A stretch of 64,000 nucleotides of DNA from DATLLN01 sp963720885 (GCA_963720885.1 CAVRGW010000004.1:62001-126000); one strand, 5' to 3'. Shown: positions 46,053 through 55,225, numbered from the stretch's first letter. The notes: a model not told the origin generated them from the letters alone. Numbers and translations are program-made.

Positions 46053-47238
46053 GCGCGTCGGCGGCATCCGTGACGCTCTTGATGATGGCGCGCAGCGTCG
46101 GCCGGACGTCGTGCCGGTCGATGCCGTCGATGCGGGGCGGCGGCAGATAGTCCCGTACCAGGGCGCCGAGCATCCGGTGGAACGGCGTCCGCGGCTGCGG
46201 TGCGCCGACGAGTCGGTTGCCGAGCAGCCGCATCTCGCCGGCCAGCCACGAGAGGCGAACGCCCAGCCGGTAGCCGGTGGAGGGCTGCGGTTCCCGGCCG
46301 GCAGCCCACTCGACCTGCATCGCCGCGAAGTCGACGCCGGCGCGCAGCGCCAGCTCGACCGAAGCTGAGAAGCGCGGGTTGATCTCCATGATCAGCGGCC
46401 GCCCGTCCGCCGTTCGCCGGAACTCCACCTCGCCGTAGCCCGCGTAGCCGATCTCCTCGGTCAGCGCGTCCGCGTGGCGTAGGGAGTCCTCGGGCAGCGG
46501 GATCGACTCGCGCATCACCGAGCTGCCGCCCAGCGGCGGCCACGTGCGCGACGCGGCCATCCCGAACGCCGCCGTCAGCCGGTTGTCGTGGCGGAACACG
46601 CTGATCGCCTCGCGGCGGCCCGTCGCGTACTCCTGGACGAGGCCGGTGCGGCCGTCGCCGAGCAGCTCGGCGGCGTGGCGGCGCGCGTCCTCGTCGTCCA
46701 TCAGCAGCGCGGACACCACGCGGACGCCTGTTGCCTCGTCGAGCAAACGCCACGACGTGAGCGGCTTCAGCACGCACGGGTAGCCGAACTCGGCCGCAGC
46801 GGCCAGCACGTCGCCGGTGTCGCGGGCCTCGACGCTGCGCGGCGTCGGGACGCCGCACCGTTCGGCGGCCTCCAGCGTCAGCTGCTTGTCCAGCGAGATC
46901 TCGAGCGCCCGGGAGGGCGGCACGCCGAGTCCGGTCAGCTTCTCCAGGTCAGTGCGGCGGCGCTGCAGCGCGGTCGCCGTCTGGTCGCTCGACGCGAGCG
47001 TCGCGTCGCAGGGGTGCTCCGACAGCCAGTCGACGATCTCCTGGGCGTAGCGGTCGATGTCCACGGCGGGCGGCGTGAACAGGGTGCGCAGGTGCGCGTA
47101 CCGGGTGAACAGCCCGGGATCGCGCGCGGTGTAGCCGCCCATGGCCAGTCGATAGCCGGACGGGCCGAGCGCACGCGCAACGGCCAGACTGCCGCGCTCG
47201 CGGCTGTCCAGGATCAGCGCGTCGATCCGCTCGCTCAA
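46033..47238 (-). CDS. ATP-grasp domain protein (carboxylate-amine ligase-like)
   Basis: 401 residues: an N-terminal Rossmann-like domain (DALILDSRERGSLAVARALG), then an ATP-grasp fold with SLDKQLTLEAAERCGVPTPRS, the lysine in YPCVLKPL, EYATGRREAISVF and the Mg-binding EVEFRRTADGRPLIMEINPRFSASVELALRAG. Such enzymes join a carboxylate to an amine, or act in surface polymer/peptide synthesis. It lies 10 bases downstream of the GNAT-like gene in the same operon. The 3' end overlaps the converging beta-helix gene by 20 bases. Substrate unknown. Confidence 0.82.
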   Translation of the reverse strand: MSERIDALILDSRERGSLAVARALGPSGYRLAMGGYTARDPGLFTRYAHLRTLFTPPAVDIDRYAQEIVDWLSEHPCDATLASSDQTATALQRRRTDLEKLTGLGVPPSRALEISLDKQLTLEAAERCGVPTPRSVEARDTGDVLAAAAEFGYPCVLKPLTSWRLLDEATGVRVVSALLMDDEDARRHAAELLGDGRTGLVQEYATGRREAISVFRHDNRLTAAFGMAASRTWPPLGGSSVMRESIPLPEDSLRHADALTEEIGYAGYGEVEFRRTADGRPLIMEINPRFSASVELALRAGVDFAAMQVEWAAGREPQPSTGYRLGVRLSWLAGEMRLLGNRLVGAPQPRTPFHRMLGALVRDYLPPPRIDGIDRHDVRPTLRAIIKSVTDAADALSRRDS

Positions 47239-47248
47239 CGCGGGCTCC

Positions 47249-48439
47249 CTACCGGACGCTCTCCCGGGCGCGCTCCACGGCCCGCCTGACGGGTGCGAGG
47301 CCCTCGAAGTAGAACCGGTGGATGCGCTCCGACCGCTTCAGCCTGCGGCGGGTGCGGATCGAGGCCATGCGGCTGGCGACGTAGGCATGCCCCTGCGGCG
47401 TCCGGGCCAGGCCGAGCCCCTGGTGCAGAGGCTCGAACCGGTCTGCGAGCTCGACCTTGTACCGCTCGTCGCCGCCCAGGAACTCCACCACCTTGAGTCC
47501 TTCCGACTCCGCCGCCTCGATCGCGTCGAGCGTCGACACGACACCCGGGGAGAATCGCCCGACGGACGGGTCGAACGCCAGCCGGTGCACGTACATCCGC
47601 CCGCAGAACGCGAAGTACAGGTGAAACGCGACTGCCCGGCCGCCGACCTTGAGCGTCAGGATCCGGGGGATGTCATCGCCTGCCATCCGGCTCAGCACCG
47701 ACCGGTAGAAGCCACGGCCGACGGTGCTGGCGAAGCCGGAGCCATCGGGCCGACCCTCCCAGCGCAGCTCATGCAGGCGGAATGCGTCCTCGAGCGCCGC
47801 GACCAGCTCCTCCGGCGTGCGCGCCACCTCGACCGACAGCTCGCCGATCTCGCCCAGCTGGCGGCGCCGCCGCCTGTGCAGATTGCGCTTCTTCGAGGTC
47901 GTCTTCTCGCGGTAGACCGTGTCCCAGCCGGCCGAGATGTCCAGCACGGGAGCCTCGACCCGCTCGATCACGTGCAGGCCGGTGTCGCCCAGCTGCTCGC
48001 GGAGCCGGCTGTCAGCTGTGAGCCCGAACACGTCGGCGGCGTCGTGCGGTGAGGCGACGGCGTGCCGCGCGATCGCGCCGGCCGCGGCGGCGTCGCCGGG
48101 ATCCGCGAGCAGGATGTCGGCCAGTGCGGAGTCGTGGCCGCCGACGAACTCGACCAGGCGCAGCCCGTACGAGCGCTTGACGTGGAATGGGAGTCCGCCG
48201 ACCAGCTCGCCGCCACGCCAGGCAACGTGGACGGTCAGATCGCCGTGCCCGTGAAACCGCCACCACTCGACCAGCCAGGCGTGCAGCATGAACGGACTGG
48301 GGCGGGGCATCGCCCTGACCATGGCATCCCAGTCGCCGCCGATAGCCTCGAGATCCTCGATCCGCCGGAGCGTGCCGACGGTCAGTCCGGCTCCCTTCCC
48401 GGCCGTGGTCTGCGCGCTCACGGTCGGTTCGCCAGTCAC
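47249..48439 (-). CDS. GNAT-superfamily acyltransferase (CelD/BcsL or FemAB-like)
   Basis: 396 residues from GTG 48439. The fold is a double GNAT: an N-terminal half (PSPFMLHAWLVEWWRFHG, WRGGELVGGLPFHVKR) and a C-terminal half (KKRNLHRRRRRQLGEIG, LEDAFRLHELRWEG, LKVGGRAVAFHLYFAFCGRMYVHRLAFDPSV, VEFLGGDERYKVELAD). The pattern is that of the CelD-type acetyltransferases found in cellulose/exopolysaccharide loci. It probably acylates a surface glycan; it forms an operon with the ATP-grasp gene and is divergent from the lysyl oxidase genes. Confidence 0.8.
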   Translation of the reverse strand: MTGEPTVSAQTTAGKGAGLTVGTLRRIEDLEAIGGDWDAMVRAMPRPSPFMLHAWLVEWWRFHGHGDLTVHVAWRGGELVGGLPFHVKRSYGLRLVEFVGGHDSALADILLADPGDAAAAGAIARHAVASPHDAADVFGLTADSRLREQLGDTGLHVIERVEAPVLDISAGWDTVYREKTTSKKRNLHRRRRRQLGEIGELSVEVARTPEELVAALEDAFRLHELRWEGRPDGSGFASTVGRGFYRSVLSRMAGDDIPRILTLKVGGRAVAFHLYFAFCGRMYVHRLAFDPSVGRFSPGVVSTLDAIEAAESEGLKVVEFLGGDERYKVELADRFEPLHQGLGLARTPQGHAYVASRMASIRTRRRLKRSERIHRFYFEGLAPVRRAVERARESVR

Positions 48440-48494
48440 ATGGTCCAGTATACGGGTGGACGGCGAAAGCGAAGAGCCCAGCGACGGGTCTCGC

Positions 48495-48523
48495 TTGACA
48501 GGTTGCAGAGGCGCCAATACCCT
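48495..48523 (+). promoter_or_regulatory. Probable promoter of lysyl oxidase genes 1-2
   Basis: TTGACA at 48495-48500, 17-base spacer, TACCCT at 48518-48523. The start of transcription would be near 48530, leaving a short leader with TAGGAGG before the GTG at 48567. Confidence 0.55.
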
Positions 48524-48566
48524 CGCATCAGGGTCCTTGGCAGGCACCGACGTAGGAGGCTTCAGG

Positions 48567-49742
48567 GTGAAGGTGGCACGTGTTGCAAGGCCGGTGCGCC
48601 GGTTCGGTGCGCTTGGCGTGGTCGTTGCGCTGGGCGCCGCGGTTCTCGTGGGCTCGGCGGTGGCGACGCCGACATCCGACAAGCCCGACCTGGTGCCGCT
48701 CCTGCCGACCGAGACCGGCACGCAGCAGGCTGTCGCCCCGATCTACACCGACACCTTCGTGCGGCCCGGCCGCGTGCTGTACCGCTTCAGCTCCGTGATC
48801 AAGAATCTGGGCGGCGCGATGGACCTGTACAAGGATCCGTCGACCGGCGCCGCGATGCAGGTTGTCTGGCCTGGCGGCAACCCGACGACGATGCCCGATC
48901 CGAACGTTGTGCCGACCGGCGGCACCAGCGAGAACCTGACCGCCGAGCACGGCGCGTACTTCATCTTCAACCCCAGTCAGGGCCACAACCACTGGCACTT
49001 CCAGCAGGCGGCGCAGTACCAGCTCGTCCTCCCCGGTGGCGTGATCCGCTACTCGGACAAGGTCGGTTTCTGCATGTGGGACAGCTGGGTCAAGGACGGC
49101 GCCGGCTCGACCAAGTACTTCCCGGTCAACTACAAGGGCGTCGGGCCGCAGGGCTGGTGCGCTCCCAAGGATCCCTCCGCGACCTTCACCCGGATGGGCA
49201 TCTCGCGCAACTACGGCGACCTCTACGCCGCGCAGTCCACCGACCAGTGGGTGGATATCGGCGGCCTCCGCCCCGGCAGCTACAAGGTGCGGGCGATCGT
49301 CAACCCGAACGGGTTCATCGACGAGTCCGATCCGAGCAACAACTCACTGACCGTGACGCGCACGATCCCGGGCACCCTCGCGACCGCCCGCTCGATCGCC
49401 GTGACGGCCAACAAGGCGAAGACGTTCCAGGTGAGCGGCAAGGTGATCGCTCCCGACGTCCCCGGCCGCAACGAGCTGTCCGTGGGTTCCCCGGGCTGCA
49501 GCGACGTGCGCACCGACATCGGCTGCTACGTGTTCACAACGGTCAACGGGCCGCTGACATTCGCGATCTCGCAGCAGCCGGCGCACGGCACCGTCTCCGT
49601 CGTGTCCGCGAGCGGCCTCAAGGGCTCGCTCAAGTACACCCCGAACCCTGGCTACACCGGCTCCGACACCCTGCAGTTCACGGTGACCGACGCCCGGCAC
49701 CTGACCAGCCTGCCCGCGACCGTCACCCTGACCGTCTCGTGA
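48567..49742 (+). CDS. Lysyl oxidase-family secreted copper amine oxidase 1
   Basis: 391 residues with a signal peptide (ALGVVVALGAAVLVGSAVA). Copper ligands H140, H142 and H144 lie in GHNHWHF, the bacterial match to the human HxHxH talon. K165 in DKVGFC aligns with human Lys320 (before the FC) and Y220 in GDLY, seven residues before QW, aligns with Tyr355; these two build the lysine tyrosylquinone cofactor. The downstream QWVDIGGLRPGSYKV and NPNGFIDESDPSNN match the lysyl oxidase core. A C-terminal about 90-residue Big_9-like Ig domain follows. It would oxidise lysine or other primary amines outside the cell. GGAGG is 7-8 bases before the GTG. Confidence 0.85.
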   Translation: MKVARVARPVRRFGALGVVVALGAAVLVGSAVATPTSDKPDLVPLLPTETGTQQAVAPIYTDTFVRPGRVLYRFSSVIKNLGGAMDLYKDPSTGAAMQVVWPGGNPTTMPDPNVVPTGGTSENLTAEHGAYFIFNPSQGHNHWHFQQAAQYQLVLPGGVIRYSDKVGFCMWDSWVKDGAGSTKYFPVNYKGVGPQGWCAPKDPSATFTRMGISRNYGDLYAAQSTDQWVDIGGLRPGSYKVRAIVNPNGFIDESDPSNNSLTVTRTIPGTLATARSIAVTANKAKTFQVSGKVIAPDVPGRNELSVGSPGCSDVRTDIGCYVFTTVNGPLTFAISQQPAHGTVSVVSASGLKGSLKYTPNPGYTGSDTLQFTVTDARHLTSLPATVTLTVS

Positions 49743-50908
49743 GGCGCCTGGTGGCCCGCATCCGCAGCTTCGGCGCGATCGCCGTCGTGATCGTGCTCGG
49801 CGGACTCGTGCTCGTCGGATCGGCATTCGCCGTTGCGGCCAGCACGAAGCCGGACCTGGTACCCGAGCTGCCGGCCAAGCGACCGGCGGGTTTGGGCAAG
49901 AGCGTCGCCCCGATCTACGTCGACGCGTACACGATGCCCGGCAAGCTGCTTTACCGGTTCGACACCGTGATCCGCAACCAGGGCGGCACGATGGACCTGT
50001 ACATGCAGAACGGCAACGCCTACCAGGTGATCTGGAAGAACGGCCAACCGCCGGGGCCGGTCAGCCCGAACCATGCGCCGAGCCCGGGCCCGAACATCAT
50101 CTCGATCGAGAACCGTTCTGCCCAGGCCGGCGCGTTCTTCGTCTACTCGCCGGCGACCGGCCACAAGCACTGGCACTTCCAGCAGGCCGCCAGGTACGAG
50201 CTGCTGCTGCCGGGTGGCGGCTCGAGGGTGTCAGACAAGATCGGCTTCTGCATGTTCGACACCTATCCGTCGACCACCAGCGGCAAGCCCAGGTTCTTCG
50301 CAGACGGCTACACCGGCGGCGGCGAGCACAGCTGGTGCAACCGCCTCGACCCGGGCGCGACGTTCACGCGGATGGGCATCTCGCCCACCTACGGCGACCT
50401 GTACGCCTCGCAGGCCTCGTGGCAGTGGATCGACATCAGCGGGCTGAAGCCGCAGTCCTACGACATCCGTGCGACCGTCAACCCGCTGGGCTACGTCGAC
50501 GAGGGCTCGGCGACCGGCAACAACGTGAAGACCGTGCACCGCACGATCCCGGGGACGATCGCGAACGGCGGCACCAAGACCGTGACGCACAACAAGGCGT
50601 TGCAGTTCGGGATCACCGGCTCGATCGCGAACCCGTCGGTGCCGGCGCTGAAGAGCGCGAACCCCTGCGCCGTGCGCACGGACATGAGCTGCTACGTGGT
50701 CGCCAAGGGCACCGGGCCGCTGACCTTCGCCATCACCCAGCAGCCCGCCCATGGCACGCTGTCGCTGGTCAGCAAGTCGGGGCTGACGCAGACCGTCCGG
50801 TACACGCCGAACAGCGGGTTCTCGGGCACCGACACGTTCAGGTACACCGTGATGGACGTCCGCAAGCTGAAGAGCCTGCCGGCCACGGTGACCTTGCACG
50901 TCGGCTGA
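49739..50908 (+). CDS. Lysyl oxidase-family secreted copper amine oxidase 2
   Basis: 389 residues from GTG 49739 (GTGA overlap with gene 1; GTG 49751 is an alternative). Signal peptide around AIAVVIVLGGLVLVGSAFA. The full site is present: H142, H144, H146 in GHKHWHF, K167 in DKIGFC and Y222 in GDLY before QWIDI. Compared with genes 1 and 3 it is the most divergent, with FDTYPST in place of WDSW and a different loop before the cofactor Tyr. The C-terminal Ig-like domain has TFAITQQPAHGTLS and YTPNSGFSGTDTF. Confidence 0.85.
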   Translation: MRRLVARIRSFGAIAVVIVLGGLVLVGSAFAVAASTKPDLVPELPAKRPAGLGKSVAPIYVDAYTMPGKLLYRFDTVIRNQGGTMDLYMQNGNAYQVIWKNGQPPGPVSPNHAPSPGPNIISIENRSAQAGAFFVYSPATGHKHWHFQQAARYELLLPGGGSRVSDKIGFCMFDTYPSTTSGKPRFFADGYTGGGEHSWCNRLDPGATFTRMGISPTYGDLYASQASWQWIDISGLKPQSYDIRATVNPLGYVDEGSATGNNVKTVHRTIPGTIANGGTKTVTHNKALQFGITGSIANPSVPALKSANPCAVRTDMSCYVVAKGTGPLTFAITQQPAHGTLSLVSKSGLTQTVRYTPNSGFSGTDTFRYTVMDVRKLKSLPATVTLHVG

Positions 50909-50924
50909 TCTGCTCCGGTCTCAC

Positions 50925-50954
50925 TTGACATGTTCGGGTAACGCCACGTAGAGT
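50925..50954 (+). promoter_or_regulatory. Promoter of lysyl oxidase gene 3
   Basis: TTGACA at 50925-50930, 18-base spacer, TAGAGT at 50949-50954. Transcription is expected to start about seven bases later, at the GTG start codon itself (50961), giving a leaderless message. No ribosome-binding sequence is present. Confidence 0.65.
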
Positions 50955-50960
50955 TCCGCC

Positions 50961-52130
50961 GTGGGTTCGAGGCTCCGAGGTCACGTCCGAGGGATCGGTA
51001 CGGTGTTCGTGACGCTGGTCGTCGCGTCCGGCGTGCTGGTCGGTTCGGCCTTCGCCGTGGCAGGGTCATCGAAGCCCGACATGGTTGCCCTGCTGCCCAC
51101 GGACACCGGGCACATCGCGCCGATCTACGTCGACACGTACACGCGGCCGGGCAAGGTGCTCTACCGCTTCAGCGCCGTCCTCAAGAACCTGGGCGGCGCG
51201 ATGGACCTGTACATGGACCCCAACTCCGGTGCGGCGATGCAGGTGCTGTGGCCGAACGGCAACCCGACGGTCAAGCCCGACCCGAACAAGGTGCCCAACG
51301 CGGCGGGGATCGTCAAGGAGAACCGCAGCCAGCAGGTCGGGGCGTTCTTCATCTTCAACCCCAGCCAGGGGCACAACCACTGGCACTTCCAGAAGGCGGC
51401 CTATTACGCGCTGCTGCTGCCCGGAGGCGGCGTCCGCTCCGCCGACAAGGTGGGCTTCTGCATGTGGGACAGCTGGGTGATGGATGGCGGCGGCTCGACC
51501 AAGTACTTCCCAGTCGACTACAAGGGCTCAGGGCCCACGACGTGGTGCGCGCCCAAGAACCCGCGGGCGACCTTCACGCGGATGGGCATCTCGCGGAACT
51601 ACGGCGACCTGTACGCCGCGCAGTCGACCGACCAGTGGGTCGATATCAAGGGCCTGACGCCGGGGAGCTACCAGATCCGGGCGACGGCCAACCCCAGCGG
51701 GTACATCGACGAGTCGAACCCGAACAACAACACGGTGACGGTCACCCGGACGATCCCGGGCACGATCGCCGATGCGGCCAGCAAGAACGTGGCGCACGGT
51801 GCGGCGACCACGTTTCCAATCACCGGCCAGGTGGTCGCGCCCGACGTCCCGGCACGCAACAACCTCGCCGTCGGCCAGGGCGCCTGCCAGGACGTCCGCA
51901 AGGATCTCGGCTGCTACCTGTTCACCTCGGCGAACGGCCCGCTGACGTTCTCGATCGGCGCCAAGCCCAAGCACGGCAGCCTGACCATCGTCAGCCAGTC
52001 CGGCACCACCGCCAGCGTGCGCTACACGCCGGAGGCCGGCTTCTCCGGCGCCGACTCGTTCACCTTCACCGTGGTCGACAAGCGCAAGCTGCAGAGTATG
52101 CCCGCCACGGTCACGGTCAACGTGGCGTAG
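50961..52130 (+). CDS. Lysyl oxidase-family secreted copper amine oxidase 3
   Basis: 389 residues. Signal peptide VFVTLVVASGVLVGSAFA. Copper His 138, 140, 142 in GHNHWHF, cofactor residues K163 (DKVGFC) and Y218 (GDLY), then QWVDIKGLTPGSY and NPSGYIDESNPNNN. It is closest to gene 1 (identical WDSW and RMGISRNYGDLYAAQSTDQW stretches). A Big_9-like Ig domain ends the protein (LTFSIGAKPKHGSL, YTPEAGFSGADSF). It has its own promoter, 52 bases after gene 2, so it can be expressed separately. Confidence 0.85.
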   Translation: MGSRLRGHVRGIGTVFVTLVVASGVLVGSAFAVAGSSKPDMVALLPTDTGHIAPIYVDTYTRPGKVLYRFSAVLKNLGGAMDLYMDPNSGAAMQVLWPNGNPTVKPDPNKVPNAAGIVKENRSQQVGAFFIFNPSQGHNHWHFQKAAYYALLLPGGGVRSADKVGFCMWDSWVMDGGGSTKYFPVDYKGSGPTTWCAPKNPRATFTRMGISRNYGDLYAAQSTDQWVDIKGLTPGSYQIRATANPSGYIDESNPNNNTVTVTRTIPGTIADAASKNVAHGAATTFPITGQVVAPDVPARNNLAVGQGACQDVRKDLGCYLFTSANGPLTFSIGAKPKHGSLTIVSQSGTTASVRYTPEAGFSGADSFTFTVVDKRKLQSMPATVTVNVA

Positions 52131-52180
52131 CCGCTCCCGGGCGGCCCATGCGGCCACCCTTCCCCTGACTCCCGCTCCTT

Positions 52181-52271
52181 AGCACCTTGGATCAGGTGCT
52201 AAAGGATCCGAGCACCGTGCCGACCTTAACACGGAGCCCGGACGGCGCGGGGTCGTCTGCCCGTCGGGGCT
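52181..52271 (+). promoter_or_regulatory. Structured leader with mutually exclusive hairpins
   Basis: AGCACCT (52181) pairs with AGGTGCT (52194-52200), but that same AGGTGCT also pairs with AGCACC (52211-52216). The first loop GGATC can pair with GATCC at 52205-52209. Further hairpins CCGTG/CACGG (52215/52230) and AGCCCGGACGG/CCGTCGGGGCT (52235/52261, one mismatch) follow. It could be a terminator for the upstream gene, an attenuator, or a riboswitch-like leader of the gene at 52358. It does not match a riboswitch I know. Confidence 0.4.
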
Positions 52272-52357
52272 GATCACCAACGAGGGCCTTTCCGGCTGCG
52301 CGCTGCTGCGCGGCGGGCATGCCCGTGTCCCGCCATGGGGTCAGGGGGTAGATCTGG

Positions 52358-55150
52358 ATGAGCAGCACGACGACAACCTCGGGTTCGAGGCGGCCGTTCC
52401 GCCGGGGATTCGCGGGTCTGGCGGTCGTGATCGTCGCCATCCTGTGCGCCCTGCCGGCAACCGCCGCTGCGGCGACGTCCCACCACCGGCCCTCGGCGCC
52501 CGGGGCGATCAAGGTATTGCCGTTGGGGCAATCACGATTCCATCTTTCCTGGCCGAAGGTCAAGCACGCGGCCGGCTATCACGTCTACAACGCCGGCCGG
52601 CTCGTGGGCAAGGTGCGCAGGGCCGGTTTCACCACGGCGCCGCTGCACCGCAACGGGCTGCATATCTACACGGTGCGTTCGGTGTCCCGCCGCGGCGTTC
52701 TGTCGCGTTTCGGGCGCATCGTGCGGATCCTGGTGGCGCCCGTGTCGCATGACACCACCCCGCCCGCGGTTCCCCGATTGCGCACGATGGAAGCCGGGCC
52801 CAGCTCGCACGCGCCGCAGCTGAACTGGGGCGCCGTCCGCGACGCCGGCGGATCGGGCGTAGCCGGCTACCGGATCGCGCGGGACGGCCACCACATTGCC
52901 AGCACCAGCGGCACCAGCTTCGTCGACTACGCCGCCGAGTCGGGCGTCCATGTCTACACGGTCTCCGCCTACGACCGTGCCGGCAACGTCTCCGGTGAGT
53001 CGGCCCCCCAGGTGGCCGGGCGCGACACGATCGCCCCGGCCACCCCTGCCCCCTCCGCGGAGTCCCCGACCGACAGTGCGCCGGCGATCTCGTGGGACGC
53101 CGTCGTCGACGACCAGTCGGGCGTCGAGCTGTACCAGATCCGCCGTGACGGCCGGACGGTCGGGTCGACCGCCGGGACGAGCTTCACGGACGACGAGCTG
53201 TCGAGCGCCGGCTGGCACACGTACGCTGTGCGGGCGCTTGATCGGGCCGGCAACGCTTCTGCGTGGTCGGACCCGCTGGACGTGCGCTTCGCGCCGCCCG
53301 GCACTGACATCACATCGCCCGGCGAGCCGGGCTCGCTGGCCGTCTCGATCGACGGCGGCTCGGCGACGGTCACCTGGGACGCCGCGTTCGATGACACCGG
53401 CGTGACCGGCTACGACGTGTACGCGAATGGCGTCAAGGTCGGCACCGAGGGCTCCGCGACCCAGCACGTGTTCGACGTGGCATGTGGCCGCGCCTACACC
53501 TTCGGTGTGGTCGCATTCGACGCCGCAGGTAACCGCTCCGATCGTGCGATCGTGACGGCGACCACCGACGACTGCCCGGCGGGCGACATCACGCCGCCCA
53601 GCGACCCCGGCGACCTGCAGGTGTCGCTGACCGCGTCCTCGGCGACGCTGACGTGGCACGACTCGACCGACGATACGGCCGTCGTCGGCTACGACGTGTA
53701 CTCGGGCGGCGCCAAGGTGGCCACCGAGGCCGCCGCGTCGCACGTGTTCGTCGTCAGCTGCGGCCACACCTACACCTACGGCGTCGTGGCCTTCGACCTG
53801 GCCGGGAACCGCTCCCACATGTCGACGGTCTCCGTCTCGACGCCGGATTGCCCTGGTGGCGACGGCGCTGCGCCGAGCAAGCCGACCGGGCTCGATGTCA
53901 CGCTCAGCGGCGGCTCCGCGTGGCTCAGCTGGAATGCGTCCACCGATAACGTCGGAGTCACCGGCTACGACGTCTATGCGGGCAGCACGAAGATCGCGAC
54001 CGAGGTCGTCACGTCGCACATCTTCACCGTCTCCTGCGGCCACACCTACACCTTCGGCGTGATCGCCTTCGACGCCGCCGGCAACCGCTCGTCGGTGGCG
54101 ACGATCTCCGTCACAACGGACAGCTGCCCGACCGGCGACGTCTTCAACGTCTCGAGCTACGGCGCCAAGGGCGACGGGTCGTCGAACGATTCGGCCGCGT
54201 TCGCCAAGGCGATCTCCGCGGCGTCCTCGGCGGGCTCCGCGGCCCGCCCCGGCGTCGTCTACGTGCCGAAGGCGACCTACGCGCTGGCCAACGTCATCCT
54301 GCGCTCCAACGTCGCTGTCAACGTGGAGGCCGGGACGACCATGAAGCTGGCCGCCGGCGCCACCGGCAACTCGGCGATCTTCTACCTCGGGAACTACACC
54401 TCCGGCGAGGCGTCGTGGATCGACAACGTGACCGTCACCGGCGTCAACGGGAGCTTCACGATGGACGTCGCTCGCTCGACCGCGCCGCGCGGCCACGGGT
54501 TCACCGTCAAGAACGTGCGGCACTTCGAGATCTCGAACGTGCAGGGCATGCTCTCCAACAGCGCCACCTCCGGCCTGCCGCCGAGCAGTCAGGCGGCGTT
54601 CATCACATTCCACTCGACGTCGGCCTCCCGGATGGGCGCAACGCTGTACCACCCGGTGGACGGGCTGATCAAGAACGTCTCGGTCTCCAACGCCCCGTAC
54701 GGCTATGGCACCACGCAGGTCACGGCGGGCGAGGATCTCGACTTCGAGAACATCTCGAGCACCGGCGGGATCGCGCTGCGCATGGAGACGGACGGCAACT
54801 CCGACGTTCTGGACGGCGTCGAGGCTCACGGCATCAGCTGCCGCAACGGCCACGCTGCGGTCAGCTTCTCGCCGCACGACCAGAACAACGGTCAGGTGCA
54901 CATCTACGACGTCAACGCCGTCAGCTGCTCGGAGGGCGTGCGGGTTGCAGGCAACCCGAGCACCGGGGACGGCGGCAAGTTCGCCAACGCCACCGTGACC
55001 GGCGCCACGATCGTGCACGGGCTGTTCGCCCAGAATCCGACCGGCGCCCTCGGCGCCTGGCGGATCGGAGCGTCGGACGACTGTCTGAGCATCTCCTCGA
55101 CCGCCGCCTACAAGGTCACGATGAGCGGCATCTCCTGCCAGGGCTTCTGA
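52358..55150 (+). CDS. Secreted multi-domain protein: fibronectin-III repeats plus beta-helix 2
   Basis: 930 residues. Signal peptide to about 38 (AVVIVAILCALPATAAAA). Residues about 45-590 hold six fibronectin-III-like repeats, most with the DxAGN(R/V)S ending; repeats 4-6 share GYDVYANGVKV and CGHTYTFGVVAFDAAGNRS-type segments and paired cysteines. From about 594 the pectate-lyase-like beta-helix begins (VFNVSSYGAKGDGSSNDSAAF) with AAVSFSPHDQNNGQVHIYDV near 830. The repeats may extend or anchor the helix domain to surface polymer. It lies 227 bases after lysyl oxidase 3 behind a structured leader. Confidence 0.85.
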   Translation: MSSTTTTSGSRRPFRRGFAGLAVVIVAILCALPATAAAATSHHRPSAPGAIKVLPLGQSRFHLSWPKVKHAAGYHVYNAGRLVGKVRRAGFTTAPLHRNGLHIYTVRSVSRRGVLSRFGRIVRILVAPVSHDTTPPAVPRLRTMEAGPSSHAPQLNWGAVRDAGGSGVAGYRIARDGHHIASTSGTSFVDYAAESGVHVYTVSAYDRAGNVSGESAPQVAGRDTIAPATPAPSAESPTDSAPAISWDAVVDDQSGVELYQIRRDGRTVGSTAGTSFTDDELSSAGWHTYAVRALDRAGNASAWSDPLDVRFAPPGTDITSPGEPGSLAVSIDGGSATVTWDAAFDDTGVTGYDVYANGVKVGTEGSATQHVFDVACGRAYTFGVVAFDAAGNRSDRAIVTATTDDCPAGDITPPSDPGDLQVSLTASSATLTWHDSTDDTAVVGYDVYSGGAKVATEAAASHVFVVSCGHTYTYGVVAFDLAGNRSHMSTVSVSTPDCPGGDGAAPSKPTGLDVTLSGGSAWLSWNASTDNVGVTGYDVYAGSTKIATEVVTSHIFTVSCGHTYTFGVIAFDAAGNRSSVATISVTTDSCPTGDVFNVSSYGAKGDGSSNDSAAFAKAISAASSAGSAARPGVVYVPKATYALANVILRSNVAVNVEAGTTMKLAAGATGNSAIFYLGNYTSGEASWIDNVTVTGVNGSFTMDVARSTAPRGHGFTVKNVRHFEISNVQGMLSNSATSGLPPSSQAAFITFHSTSASRMGATLYHPVDGLIKNVSVSNAPYGYGTTQVTAGEDLDFENISSTGGIALRMETDGNSDVLDGVEAHGISCRNGHAAVSFSPHDQNNGQVHIYDVNAVSCSEGVRVAGNPSTGDGGKFANATVTGATIVHGLFAQNPTGALGAWRIGASDDCLSISSTAAYKVTMSGISCQGF

Positions 55151-55201
55151 GAAACCCGGGCGCCCGCAGGCACTTTTACAGATTCCCAACGGCGTGTTAG
55201 G

Positions 55202-55225
55202 CCGGCGGGCCCGCGGGCCCGCCGG
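55202..55225. terminator. 24-base perfect palindrome, probable terminator
   Basis: A self-complementary 24-base run centred on CCCGCGGG, starting CCGGCGGG and ending CCCGCCGG, 52 bases after the stop of the fibronectin/beta-helix gene and before the next start. No T tract follows. It could also be a protein-binding palindrome. Confidence 0.6.

Noticed and set aside
52130..52357. c-di-GMP or c-di-AMP riboswitch in the leader of the FN3 gene
   Set aside because: The conserved core sequences of both classes, as I know them, are missing; only generic hairpins are seen.
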